A model generated the notes under the pieces. The model had not been told where the DNA came from, made no database searches, and saw nothing but the letters and a program-made list of their open reading frames with translations. From an uncultured Caulobacter sp. (GTDB lineage Bacteria; Pseudomonadota; Alphaproteobacteria; Caulobacterales; Caulobacteraceae), in contig CAJYMH010000031.1 of NCBI GenBank assembly GCA_913776195.1, positions 1-64,000 of the forward strand: DNA of 64,000 nt, read 5' to 3'. A program made the position numbers and the translations under genes. The first letter of the stretch is position 1, and each line of letters starts with the position of its first letter. Shown here in pieces: positions 17,783 through 26,727 of this stretch.

Positions 17783-20080
17783 ATGCGTAATATCAATTCG
17801 ACGGGCATCCGCGCCCGGGCCAAGCGCGCCGTGGGTGTCGCGGTCCTGGCCGGAGCCGCTGGCCTGTCTTCCGCCGCCTTCGCCGCCGACGCGGACGTGG
17901 CGGCCGACAACACGACCGAAGTTTCGGGCGTCGATGTCCAGGCCGTGGTCGGTCAGAAGCCGGAATCGCCGAAGTTCACGGGCTCCTTGGTCGACACGCC
18001 CCGTTCGGTCACCGTGATCCCGCAGCAGATCATCGACCAGACCGCCGCCACTTCGCTGCAGGACCTGCTGCGTACGTCGCCGGGCATCACCTTCGGCGCC
18101 GGCGAAGGCGGGCAGCCCCTGGCCGACCGCCCGTTCATCCGCGGCCAGAGCAGCGGCAACAACATCTTTGTCGACAACCTGCGCGACACCGGCGGTCAGA
18201 TCCGCGAAGTCTTCGCCCTGGAGCAGGTCGAGGTCGTGAAGGGCCCGGACGGCGCCTATACCGGGCGGGGTTCAGGCGGCGGCAGCATCAACCTGTCGAC
18301 CAAGAAGCCCAAGCTTGGCACCTTCGTCACCGGTTCGGCCCGCGGCGGCACGGACGACTATCTGCGCGGCGCCATCGACGCCAACTACCAGATCGGCGCG
18401 ACCTCGGCCGTTCGTCTGAATATAATGGGCACGCAGGGCGACGTCCCCGGCCGCGGCGAGGCGGTGGATTTCGAGCGCTTCGGCGTCCTGGCGGCGATCA
18501 GCTACGGCCTGGGCACGGACACCCGCGCCACCGCCAGCTACTATCATCTGGAAAGCGACGACATGCCGGACTACGGCGTGCCGCTGATGACCAAGGTCGC
18601 CGGCTTCCCGCGCACCAAGAGCGGCGTGCTGCCGGTGGGCATGGGCACGTTCTACGGCCTGAAGGCCCGCGACTTCATGAAGACCCAGGCCGACATCGGC
18701 ACGTTCTTCGTGGAGCATGACTTCAACGACAAGATCTCGATCCGCAACGTCTTCCGCTACTCGCAGACGGTGAACGACTACATCGTCACCAACCCAGGCG
18801 ACGGCGGCGCGGCTCAGTTCGTGGCCGGCGAATGGTGGATGAAGCGCGGCACCAAGTCCCGCTGGAACGAGGCGACCACGATCGCCAACATCACCGAGGT
18901 CTATGGAGAGCTAGCCACCGGCGCGCTGACCCACAACTTCGCCGCCGGCGTGGAGCTGAGCAAGGAGGTCAACGACAACGCCTCCTACCTGATCTACACG
19001 ACTGCCGGCGCGGCCTGCCCGACGGGCTTCACCAACAACGTCACTGCGGCCGGCATCGGCGACTGCACCCGCGTATTCGCGCCGAACCCGAACGATCCGT
19101 GGCAGGGGGTGGTCAATCTGGGCCCGACGTCCACGGCGCGCACTCGCTCCGGCGGCCTGTACGCCTTCGACACCATCAGCTTCGGCGAAAAGTGGAAGCT
19201 GAACCTGGGCGGCCGTTACGACGAGTACAACACCAGCGGCGTCAACGCGGCGTCGACCAGCGCCAACGGCGTGGTCACCAGCGTGACCTACACCACGCCC
19301 CGCAAGGGGAACTGGGACTTCTTCAACTACCAAGTCGGCTTGATCTACAAGCCGACCGAGAACAGCAGCGTCTACGTGTCCTACGGCACGGCCTCGACCC
19401 CGCCGACGATCTCGGGCGGCGACCAGAACACTACGTCTGGCGTCGGCACGGGCAACCTGGCCACCGAAATGCTGGAGCCGGAAGAGAGCGAAAGCATCGA
19501 AGCCGGCGTGAAGTGGGCCCTGTTCCGCGACCAGCTGCAGCTGTCGGCCGCTGCCTTCAAGACCAAGCGTGAGAACGCCCAGATCCAGATCGCCGCCGGC
19601 GTCTACGCCCAGGTCGGGGAAGCCGAGGTCCAGGGCGTCGAGCTCGGCGTGTCCGGCAACGTCACCGACAAGTGGCAGGTCTTCGGCGGCTACACCTACA
19701 TGGACAGCGAGCTGGTCCGCGGCGCCTACAACAACGTCAATGTCGGCGATCCGCTGGCCAATACGCCCAAGCACAGCTTCAGCCTGTTCTCGACCTACAA
19801 GGTCCTGGACGCGCTGTCGGTGGGCGGCGGCGCCTACTACGTCTCGAAGAGCTTCGGCGGCAACCAGGGCGGCGCCGGCGGCGGCGGCAACGCCATCTAC
19901 GCTCCGTCGTACTGGCGCTTCGACGCCTTCGCGGCCTACGCGATCAACGAGAAGATCGACGTGCAGCTCAACGTCCAGAACCTGGGCGACGAGAAATACA
20001 TCGCGCGGACTAACGGCGTGCACCACGCCGACTACGGGCCCGGCCGCCAGGCCATCGTGACCCTGAACGTCCGCTACTAG
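17783..20080 (+). CDS. TonB-dependent siderophore receptor
   Basis: An outer-membrane beta-barrel of 765 residues that imports ferric siderophores using TonB energy. It has an N-terminal signal (AVGVAVLAGAAGLSSAAFA), a plug domain with PRSVTVIPQQIIDQTAATSL, DLLRTSPGITFGAGEGGQPL and VEVVKGPDGAYTGRGSGGGSINLS, and a barrel ending in DYGPGRQAIVTLNVRY with the terminal aromatic residue needed for assembly. The plug sequence places it with the FhuA/Fiu-type siderophore subfamily. The start at ATG 17783 is preferred over 17615, which would run through the Fur box. A PiuC-like dioxygenase follows, as in many Fiu-type loci. Confidence 0.93.
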   Translation: MRNINSTGIRARAKRAVGVAVLAGAAGLSSAAFAADADVAADNTTEVSGVDVQAVVGQKPESPKFTGSLVDTPRSVTVIPQQIIDQTAATSLQDLLRTSPGITFGAGEGGQPLADRPFIRGQSSGNNIFVDNLRDTGGQIREVFALEQVEVVKGPDGAYTGRGSGGGSINLSTKKPKLGTFVTGSARGGTDDYLRGAIDANYQIGATSAVRLNIMGTQGDVPGRGEAVDFERFGVLAAISYGLGTDTRATASYYHLESDDMPDYGVPLMTKVAGFPRTKSGVLPVGMGTFYGLKARDFMKTQADIGTFFVEHDFNDKISIRNVFRYSQTVNDYIVTNPGDGGAAQFVAGEWWMKRGTKSRWNEATTIANITEVYGELATGALTHNFAAGVELSKEVNDNASYLIYTTAGAACPTGFTNNVTAAGIGDCTRVFAPNPNDPWQGVVNLGPTSTARTRSGGLYAFDTISFGEKWKLNLGGRYDEYNTSGVNAASTSANGVVTSVTYTTPRKGNWDFFNYQVGLIYKPTENSSVYVSYGTASTPPTISGGDQNTTSGVGTGNLATEMLEPEESESIEAGVKWALFRDQLQLSAAAFKTKRENAQIQIAAGVYAQVGEAEVQGVELGVSGNVTDKWQVFGGYTYMDSELVRGAYNNVNVGDPLANTPKHSFSLFSTYKVLDALSVGGGAYYVSKSFGGNQGGAGGGGNAIYAPSYWRFDAFAAYAINEKIDVQLNVQNLGDEKYIARTNGVHHADYGPGRQAIVTLNVRY

Positions 20081-20087
20081 TCTACGG

Positions 20088-20116
20088 GGCGGCGCGGAGC
20101 TCCCTCCCGCGCCGCC
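20088..20116 (+). terminator. Hairpin 1 between receptor and dioxygenase genes
   Basis: GGCGGCGCGG and CCGCGCCGCC pair perfectly over 10 bp around a 9-base unpaired loop, starting 8 bases after the receptor stop. No T-run follows, so it may act as an mRNA 3'-end stabiliser or a weak terminator. Confidence 0.5.
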
Positions 20117-20120
20117 TCAT

Positions 20121-20152
20121 GCGCCCCGTCCGATGGCCCTTGGACGGGGCGC
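20121..20152 (+). terminator. Hairpin 2 between receptor and dioxygenase genes
   Basis: GCGCCCCGTCC and GGACGGGGCGC form a perfect 11-bp stem with a 10-base loop, 4 bases after hairpin 1. It is followed by GCTTCATCT, which is only slightly T-rich. The tandem arrangement suggests reduced read-through from the receptor into the dioxygenase gene. Confidence 0.5.
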
Positions 20153-20192
20153 GCTTCATCTGAGGGCTATCAGCGTTTAAGGCTGTCCGGCC

Positions 20193-20873
20193 ATGATGCT
20201 TCACATCCCCGAGGTTCTGACCAAGGAACAGGTCGCCAAGCTCCGCGCGGTGATCGACGCCGCCGACTGGATCGACGGCAACGCCACCTCCGGCAGCCAG
20301 TCGCGGATGGCCAAGGCCAACCTGCAGCTTCCCGAAGGCTCGCACGCCGCGCGCGACGCGGGCGCCGCCATCCTCGACGCGCTGGAGAAGAGCCCGCTTT
20401 TCGTGGCCGCCGGTCTGCCGCTGAAGGTGTTTCCGCCGCTGTTCAACCATTACGGACCGGGGCAGACCTTCGGCGATCACGTGGACAACTCGATCCGTGT
20501 CGCCCCCGACGGCATGCGCATCCGCAGCGACCTTTCAGCGACCCTCTTCCTGACCGAACCGGAAGACTATGACGGCGGCGAGCTGGTGGTGGACGACACC
20601 TATGGCGTTCATGAGGTCAAGCTGCCGGCCGGCGACCTGATCCTCTATCCCGCCTCCAGCCTGCACCGGGTCGAGCCGGTGACCCGTGGGGCGCGGATCT
20701 CGTCCTTCTTCTGGATTCAGAGTCTGGTGCGCCAGGACGCTCAGCGGGCTCTGCTGTTCGACATGGACGTGGCCATCCAGCGCCTGGCCGGTCAGGTGGG
20801 CGCCAACGATCCGTCCCTGGTCGCCCTGACCGGGACCTACCACAATCTCCTGCGGATGTGGTCCGAGGTCTAG
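20193..20873 (+). CDS. piuC: Fe(II)/2-oxoglutarate dioxygenase, PiuC/YbiX (PKHD hydroxylase) family
   Basis: A 226-residue cytoplasmic oxygenase. The iron ligands are His and Asp in [10 protein letters not shown] and the distal His in [17 protein letters not shown], whose Arg would bind 2-oxoglutarate. [14 protein letters not shown] is also typical. YbiX/PiuC genes are commonly found beside Fiu/PiuA-type siderophore receptors and are iron-repressed; their substrate is not established, though a role in siderophore or catecholate handling is often proposed. It follows the Fur-controlled receptor by 112 bases containing two hairpins. It overlaps the convergent phosphoesterase gene by 4 bases. 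Confidence 0.9.
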   Translation: MMLHIPEVLTKEQVAKLRAVIDAADWIDGNATSGSQSRMAKANLQLPEGSHAARDAGAAILDALEKSPLFVAAGLPLKVFPPLFNHYGPGQTFGDHVDNSIRVAPDGMRIRSDLSATLFLTEPEDYDGGELVVDDTYGVHEVKLPAGDLILYPASSLHRVEPVTRGARISSFFWIQSLVRQDAQRALLFDMDVAIQRLAGQVGANDPSLVALTGTYHNLLRMWSEV

Positions 20874-22228
20874 GCGAGCAGCGCCTTGGCCACGACCGTC
20901 TTCAGGCGCAGTTCTGGCGTCTCGCTGAACTTCAGATCGGATGCGCCGAAATATTCGGCCTGGTTCGTCGCGCACCAGTCGGTGGTGACGATGCGAAGCC
21001 TGTCGCCTGACCCGGACGCGGCCTGGCCGGCGTAGAGGAAGTCGCCGCTGCGCTGTTCGAACGGGATGGGGCGATCCTGGTTGGCCCGCCGCATGAAGCC
21101 CGCCAGTCGTTCACGGGATACCTCGGCGACCATCAGCTTGCCCTCGAACCGCACCACCGCGTCGAACGCATAGCGCGACACCGGCCCCGCCGGCAGGCCC
21201 GTCCCCAGAGTGGTGTGGCCGATGAAACCGGCTTCGGCCCCGACCGCCTTGGCCATGGCGGCAGCCGCGGCGCGCCCGGTCTCGCCCAGGGTCAGCGCCT
21301 TGGGCGAGCGGCCGAGTATCGCCTTCTCTTGCTCGGTCAGGGTCGTGGCCAAGGTCTGGGTGATCAGGGCGGCGATGCGGGGCGACGGCGCGGCGTCCAG
21401 AGCGACGGATCGAGAGGCGGCGTCCCCAATCCCGCCTGCGCGAAGTGTGACGGCCGTGTAGGCGTTGCTCCAGGATCCGGTGTGCACATACACATTGTTC
21501 GGGAGAGGGTGCTTGAACAGCAGGTGATTGTGCCCGCCGACCATCAGCACGCCCTTGGGCAACAACGGCAGGATCTCCCGATCCGCCGAAACGCCGGCAT
21601 GGCTCATCACCATGGCCAGATCGGCGCCCGACAGGGCTTCAGCCAGGTGGGCGCGAGCCCATTCGCCGGGGGCGGGAATACTCAGGGCCGCACGGCTCGC
21701 CGCCGGATAGGTGTTCAGCGAATTGGTGGCGACGCCGACGACCCGCAGGGTGCGCTGGCCCAGCGGCACGTCCGCCCTGGCCGGGGCGTAGGGCGCGCCG
21801 GTCCGGGCGTCGATGATGTTGCTGACCACGATGATCCCCAGGCCGCGCAGGCGGGCGATTACCTCGGCCAGGTCCACGGTGATGTCGTTGTCGTGGTTGC
21901 CCAGATTGACCACTGTGGGCGCGATCTTCGGCAGCTCGCCCAGGAAGGCCCAGTCGATGGCGCCGCCGGAACGCAGGGCGACGACATTGCCATGCTCGAA
22001 GATGTCGCCGTCGATGGCGATCACGTGCGGGACCTTGTGGCGAAGGACCTCGGCCTCGAGGGCGGCCAGCAGTTGGCCCGTCCGCTCATAGGCCGAGTGC
22101 AGGTCCGACATGGCCAGCACGCGCCCGATCACAGGCGAGGCGGCGGCGGTCAGAAAGGGGGCGGCGGCGGCGGCGGCCATTCCGCCGAGCAGACGGCGGC
22201 GGTTGGGTCGGACGAAGGGACGAAGCAC
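20870..22228 (-). CDS. Exported 5'-nucleotidase-like metallophosphoesterase
   Basis: A periplasmic enzyme of about 452 residues. A Tat-like signal ([20 protein letters not shown]) leads into a calcineurin-type phosphoesterase domain with metal motifs [24 protein letters not shown] and the late [10 protein letters not shown]. The C-terminal part resembles the 5'-nucleotidase domain of UshA-type enzymes. It probably hydrolyses nucleotides or sugar nucleotides in the periplasm. I choose GTG 22228 because AGGAG lies 6 bases upstream; the ATG at 22243 and the track start at 22336 lack such a site. It diverges from a TonB receptor, suggesting joint scavenging. Confidence 0.8.
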   Translation of the reverse strand: MLRPFVRPNRRRLLGGMAAAAAAPFLTAAASPVIGRVLAMSDLHSAYERTGQLLAALEAEVLRHKVPHVIAIDGDIFEHGNVVALRSGGAIDWAFLGELPKIAPTVVNLGNHDNDITVDLAEVIARLRGLGIIVVSNIIDARTGAPYAPARADVPLGQRTLRVVGVATNSLNTYPAASRAALSIPAPGEWARAHLAEALSGADLAMVMSHAGVSADREILPLLPKGVLMVGGHNHLLFKHPLPNNVYVHTGSWSNAYTAVTLRAGGIGDAASRSVALDAAPSPRIAALITQTLATTLTEQEKAILGRSPKALTLGETGRAAAAAMAKAVGAEAGFIGHTTLGTGLPAGPVSRYAFDAVVRFEGKLMVAEVSRERLAGFMRRANQDRPIPFEQRSGDFLYAGQAASGSGDRLRIVTTDWCATNQAEYFGASDLKFSETPELRLKTVVAKALLA

Positions 22229-22322
22229 TGGGTCTCCTGGCATCCAAGATGTGGGCAGGACAAGGGCGCCGTCAGCGAAGCAGGTGTCAATGCGATGTAT
22301 TTTTACCCCACTGTGTCTGTGT

Positions 22323-22337
22323 CGTGAAAAATTCACG
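22323..22337. promoter_or_regulatory. Palindrome between phosphoesterase and TonB receptor genes
   Basis: CGTGAA-AAA-TTCACG is a perfect 6-bp inverted repeat in the shared upstream region of two divergent genes. It could be an operator. It is short, so chance cannot be excluded. Confidence 0.35.
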
Positions 22338-22423
22338 CGGGGACCGGGGTTATCTTGTGGACGCTTGGGAAGCAGGGCCGTAGGTCACCCCCGTTTTTCT
22401 TCTCCCCGGGGATTACCAAAAAA

Positions 22424-24652
22424 ATGAATCGTCATCTCAGCGCGCTCGCCCTTTCGGCCAGCGGCCTGGCTCTGCTCATCTCCACGCCCGCCCTGGCCCA
22501 GTCGGCCGATGTCGCGACGGTCGAGGACATCGTCGTCACCGCCCAGCGCCGCAGCGAAAACATCCGTGACGTGCCGTTCGCCGTCACCGCCGTGAACCAG
22601 CAGACGGTGGCCGCCGTCGCCGCCGGCGGCGCGGACATCCTGTCGCTGTCGGCCCGCGTGCCCAGCCTGCAGGTGGAAAGCTCCAACGGCCGCTATGCGC
22701 CGCGATTCTACATCCGCGGCCTCGGCAATGTGGACTTCGACTTCAACGCCTCGCAGCCGGTCTCGGTGGTGCTGGACGAGGTCGTGCTCGAGAACGTCTT
22801 CCTGAAGGGCTTCCCTCTGTTCGACGTCCAGCAGCTGGAAGTGCTGCGCGGTCCGCAGGGCACCCTGTTCGGCCGCAACACCCCGGCTGGCGTGGTCAAG
22901 ATCGACACCGTCAAGCCGACCAATGAGTTCGGCGGCTTCGGCTCGCTGACCTATGGCAACCTGGGCTCCATGCGCGGCGAAGCCGGCGTGACCATCCCGC
23001 TGCACGACACCCTACAGGTCCGCATCGCTGGTCTGTGGAACTCCCGCGATGACTGGGTCGACAACGCCTACAACCCGTCCTTCGCCGATCCGGACGGCGA
23101 CGATCTGGGCAACTTCGACGACAAGGCGGGCCGCGTCCACGTGGCCTGGACGCCCACCGACCGCATGTCAGCCCTGCTGACCCTGCAGGGTCGCGACTAC
23201 GAGGGCACGGGCACGATGAACCGCGCCAACGTGCTGACCAAGGGCTCCAACGAGCTGAACGCCAACTTCGACCGCGACCGCGTCTATTACGACGGCGGCC
23301 GCAACAACTATCAGAAGCAAAAGACCACCTCGCAGTCGCTGCAGGTGGCCTATGACTTCGGCGCCGCCACCCTGACCACCGTCGTCGGCGCCTATCAGGG
23401 CTCGTCGGCCGGCAATGGCGACATCGACGGCGGCGTGGCTTCGGCCGCGGCCACCGCGCCGTACAAGACGCCGTTCAACTCCGAGACCGGCACCCTGGAC
23501 AGCGACCTGAAGCAGTACACCTACGAAATGCGCCTCGCCTCGAACGGCGACGGCCGCTTCGGCTGGCAGGTCGGCGCCTTCTACTGGAACGAGCGTTTCA
23601 AGCTGATCTCGGCCACCTTCAACGGCACCGGCGGCCTGCAGCCCACCATCATCACCGACATCGTCCAGAAGTCGGACTCCTGGTCGGTGTTCGGTCAGGC
23701 CAACTACCAGGTCACCGACGCCTTCAAGCTGACGGGCGGCCTGCGCTACACCGACGACAGCCGTGACTTCGACGGCCGCCGCATTCTCGGCCCGTCCCTG
23801 GCGCTGCTGAAGTCGGTCGGCGACGAGCAGGTCAGCTGGGACCTGAGCGCCCTGTACGAAGTGAACCCGGACCTGAACCTCTTCGCGCGCGTGGCCAAGG
23901 GCTATCGCGGTCCGTCGATCCAGGGCCGCATCGCCACGGCGAACGTCGTCACCACGGCGGATTCCGAGACGGTGATGTCCTACGAAACCGGCCTGAAGGC
24001 CCGTCTGTGGGACGGCCGCGCGCGCTTCAACGCCACGGCCTACTACTACGAGGTCTCCGACCCGCAATTCACCGCGATCGGCGGCGAGGGCAATTTCAAC
24101 CAGCTGATCAACGCCGACAAGGGCGAGGGCTACGGCATCGAACTGGACGGCGACGTCCTGCTGGGCGCCGGCTTCAGCCTGTCGGGCGGCTTCGCCTGGA
24201 ACCACACGGAGATCAAGGACAGCGACCTGCTGGTGGCCTTCTGCGGCGCCAACTGCACCGTCACTGATCCGATCGTGAACATCGGCACGACCCGTCGCGC
24301 CAATATCAATGGAAACCCGTTCCCGCAGGCCCCGAAGTACACGGCCAACATCACGCTGAACTACGTCCATACCCTGGGTAACGGTTCGGAGCTGTTCGCC
24401 TCCACCGACTGGGTCCTGCAGAAGGACTTCAACCTGTTCCTCTACGAGTCGGTTGAGTTCATGCAGGATACGGCCTTCGAGGGCGGCGTCCGCGCCGGCT
24501 GGCGTGACGCCGTTCGCGGCATCGAGGCGGCGGTCTATGCCCGCAACATCACCGATGAGGAAAACGTCATCGGCGCCATCGACTTCAACAACCTGACGGC
24601 CTTCGTCAACGAACCCCGGACCTACGGCGTCCAGGTGACGAAGCGCTTCTAA
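22424..24652 (+). CDS. TonB-dependent receptor
   Basis: An outer-membrane receptor of 742 residues with signal peptide (ALALSASGLALLISTPALAQ), a TonB-box-like segment EDIVVTAQRRSENIRDVPF typical of Caulobacterales and sphingomonad receptors, a plug domain with QQLEVLRGPQGTLFGRNTPA, and a barrel ending in PRTYGVQVTKRF. Receptors of this group carry plant-derived compounds, nucleotides or other nutrients rather than siderophores; the substrate is unknown. ATG 22424 is preceded by GGGGATTACC. The divergent neighbour is an exported nucleotidase-like enzyme, which points toward nucleotide or phosphate-ester uptake; this is inference. Confidence 0.92.
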   Translation: MNRHLSALALSASGLALLISTPALAQSADVATVEDIVVTAQRRSENIRDVPFAVTAVNQQTVAAVAAGGADILSLSARVPSLQVESSNGRYAPRFYIRGLGNVDFDFNASQPVSVVLDEVVLENVFLKGFPLFDVQQLEVLRGPQGTLFGRNTPAGVVKIDTVKPTNEFGGFGSLTYGNLGSMRGEAGVTIPLHDTLQVRIAGLWNSRDDWVDNAYNPSFADPDGDDLGNFDDKAGRVHVAWTPTDRMSALLTLQGRDYEGTGTMNRANVLTKGSNELNANFDRDRVYYDGGRNNYQKQKTTSQSLQVAYDFGAATLTTVVGAYQGSSAGNGDIDGGVASAAATAPYKTPFNSETGTLDSDLKQYTYEMRLASNGDGRFGWQVGAFYWNERFKLISATFNGTGGLQPTIITDIVQKSDSWSVFGQANYQVTDAFKLTGGLRYTDDSRDFDGRRILGPSLALLKSVGDEQVSWDLSALYEVNPDLNLFARVAKGYRGPSIQGRIATANVVTTADSETVMSYETGLKARLWDGRARFNATAYYYEVSDPQFTAIGGEGNFNQLINADKGEGYGIELDGDVLLGAGFSLSGGFAWNHTEIKDSDLLVAFCGANCTVTDPIVNIGTTRRANINGNPFPQAPKYTANITLNYVHTLGNGSELFASTDWVLQKDFNLFLYESVEFMQDTAFEGGVRAGWRDAVRGIEAAVYARNITDEENVIGAIDFNNLTAFVNEPRTYGVQVTKRF

Positions 24653-24660
24653 GCTGCTGA

Positions 24661-24694
24661 TCGTCCGGGCGTGGCTAAGGCTTCGCCCGGACGA
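24661..24694. terminator. Hairpin terminator between convergent genes
   Basis: TCGTCCGGGCG and CGCCCGGACGA form a perfect 11-bp stem with a 12-base loop, just after the receptor stop and before the convergent SDR stop. GACTTCTTC follows on the plus strand. It probably ends both transcripts. Confidence 0.6.
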
Positions 24695-24707
24695 GACTTC
24701 TTCGCGG

Positions 24708-25598
24708 CTAGCCCGCCGCTTCCCGCGCCTTCGCGGCCTTGCGCATCTCTTCCGCCTGCTCCGCCGTCATGCCCATGGCCGCCAGCAGGGGCGAGGGCGC
24801 ATTCCTGTCCCAGCTCTGACGTCCGCCGATGGTGATTCCGCCGTCGACCACCAGGTGCGTGCCCGTGACGAAGATGCTGTCGTCGCTGGCCAGGAACAGC
24901 ACCGCCTTGGCGATGTCCTCCGGCAGGCCCGCCTTGGGGATCGGCTGGATTTTCGGCCCGATCTCCGCCACCCGCGCCGCCATCTGATCGGCCACGTCCC
25001 GCGGCAGGCCCACCGACGCCCCGAAGATCGAGGTGGCGATCAGGCCGGGGCAGATGGCGTTGACCCGGATCTTCTGCGGCGATAGCTCCGCCGCCGCCGT
25101 GCGGCTCAGATGGATCACCGCCGACTTCATGGTCGAGTAGCAGATGGGGCCGAACCCCGCCTGCAGCCCGGCGATGGAGGCGGTGTTGATGATCGATCCG
25201 CTGCCGCGCTCCAGCATCAGCGGCACGGCGTAGTGCATGCCGATGGCGGGGCCGCGCAGCAGCACCGCGTAGGTGGCGTCCCAGGCGGGTATGTCCATCT
25301 CCTCTACGCCGGTCGGGCAACCGCCATGACCGGCGTTGTTGAACAGGATGTCCAGGCCGCCGAATTCGGTCTTCGACAACGCGATGGCCTTGGCGACCTC
25401 ATCTTCCTTGGTCACGTCGCAATGGATGTAGCGGACCGCATCGGGGAACCGCTTTTCCAGCATGGCGCCCTTCTCGTCCTGAACGTCGGCGGCGATGACC
25501 TTCGCCCCCTCCGCCACGAACAGTTCGACCGTGCCCAGGCCGATGCCCGAGCATCCGCCGGTGATGACGGCGACCTTGCCGTCCAGACGTCCCGCCAT
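24708..25598 (-). CDS. Short-chain dehydrogenase/reductase (classical SDR)
   Basis: A 296-residue NAD(P)-dependent oxidoreductase. Cofactor motif TGGCSGIG lies near residue 14, the NNAG motif is present, and the catalytic Ser, Tyr and Lys are in NTASIAG and CYSTMKSA. ASDDSIFVTGTHLVVDGG is the standard C-terminal segment. An extra tail of about 35 residues (GRQSWDRNAPSP to the end) is longer than in most SDRs. Asp in AADVQD after the second strand suggests NAD(H). It lies 61 bases downstream of the quinone oxidoreductase gene on the same strand and is likely in one operon with it. Substrate unknown. Confidence 0.88.
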   Translation of the reverse strand: MAGRLDGKVAVITGGCSGIGLGTVELFVAEGAKVIAADVQDEKGAMLEKRFPDAVRYIHCDVTKEDEVAKAIALSKTEFGGLDILFNNAGHGGCPTGVEEMDIPAWDATYAVLLRGPAIGMHYAVPLMLERGSGSIINTASIAGLQAGFGPICYSTMKSAVIHLSRTAAAELSPQKIRVNAICPGLIATSIFGASVGLPRDVADQMAARVAEIGPKIQPIPKAGLPEDIAKAVLFLASDDSIFVTGTHLVVDGGITIGGRQSWDRNAPSPLLAAMGMTAEQAEEMRKAAKAREAAG

Positions 25599-25659
25599 GG
25601 TTTCCTCCCTCGGCGAATGATGGGGCGGGCCGTCTGACGCGGCCTCGCCCTCGCTTTAT

Positions 25660-26658
25660 CTATTCGGTGACGATGACCACCTTGCCCATGGCCTTGCGGC
25701 TGGCCAGGTGGGCGATGGCGTCGCCGGCCTTGGCTAGGGGGAAGGTCTCCGACACGTGCGGCTTGATCTTGCCCTCGGCGTAGAGGGCCATCAGCTCCTT
25801 GACGTTCTGGGCGTGGCCCTTGGGATCGCGCGCCACCGCCGCGCCCCAGAACACGCCGACGATGTCGCAGGATTTCAGCAGCGTCAGGTTCAGCGGCACC
25901 TTGGGAATACCCGCCGGGAAGCCGATGACCAGGAAGCGGCCGCCCCAGCCGGAAGCCCGGATCACCGCCTCGGCGTAGTCGCCACCGACCGCATCATAGG
26001 CCACGTCCCAGCCATTGGGGCCGCAGGCCTCCTTGAACAGCTGCGCCAGGGCCTTCTGGCCGTCCTTGTCGAAGGGGCCCGTGGGATAGACCACGCCGCT
26101 GTCCGCGCCGCGCGAGATGGCCAGATCCACCTTCTCCTGGCTGGATGCGGCGGCGATGACCTTCGCCCCCATGGCCTTGCCCAGCTCCACCGCCGCCAAG
26201 CCGACGCCGCCGGCGGCGCCCAGAACCAGCAAGGTCTCGCCCGGCTTGATCGCGCCTCGGTCCTTCAGCCCGTAATAGGAGGTGCCGTAGGTCATCAGGA
26301 AGGCGGCGGCCTCGTCGAAGGGCATGGCGTCAGGGATCGGCACGACCCGCGCCGCGTCCACCGCCAGTTTCTCGGCCATGCCGCCCCAGCCGGTGCTGGC
26401 CAAGACCCGGTCGCCTGCCTTCAGGTGCGACACGCCCTCGCCCACCGCGCTGACCACGCCCGACACCTCGCCGCCGGGCGCGAAGGGGCGCTGCGGCTTG
26501 AACTGGTACATGTCCTGGATGATCAGGACGTCGGGATAGTTGACGCCGCAGGCCTTCACATCGAGCACGACCTGGCCCGCGCCCGGGGTCGGATCGGGCA
26601 GATCCTCCAGCTTAAGGGTCTCCGGCCCGCCTACGGTTTGGCTCAGCACAGCCTTCAT
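25660..26658 (-). CDS. NADPH:quinone oxidoreductase, zinc-independent MDR family
   Basis: A 332-residue medium-chain dehydrogenase/reductase. The N-terminal GroES-like domain has KACGVNYPDVLIIQDMYQFK and PFAPGGEVSGVV; the nucleotide-binding domain has LGAAGGVGLAAVELGKAMGA. The catalytic and structural zinc ligands of alcohol dehydrogenases are absent, which places it with the quinone oxidoreductases. The track ORF starts at 26811; ATG 26658 (MKAVLSQTVGGPE) is the family start. It diverges from the asparaginase gene across 69 bases and probably co-transcribes with the downstream SDR. Confidence 0.9.
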   Translation of the reverse strand: MKAVLSQTVGGPETLKLEDLPDPTPGAGQVVLDVKACGVNYPDVLIIQDMYQFKPQRPFAPGGEVSGVVSAVGEGVSHLKAGDRVLASTGWGGMAEKLAVDAARVVPIPDAMPFDEAAAFLMTYGTSYYGLKDRGAIKPGETLLVLGAAGGVGLAAVELGKAMGAKVIAAASSQEKVDLAISRGADSGVVYPTGPFDKDGQKALAQLFKEACGPNGWDVAYDAVGGDYAEAVIRASGWGGRFLVIGFPAGIPKVPLNLTLLKSCDIVGVFWGAAVARDPKGHAQNVKELMALYAEGKIKPHVSETFPLAKAGDAIAHLASRKAMGKVVIVTE

Positions 26659-26727
26659 GATCGCGTCTCCGACTTCTTTTTGTTCGAAAGGGACGCTATC
26701 GCACCGGACCCAAGGGAAGGAAGGCCA

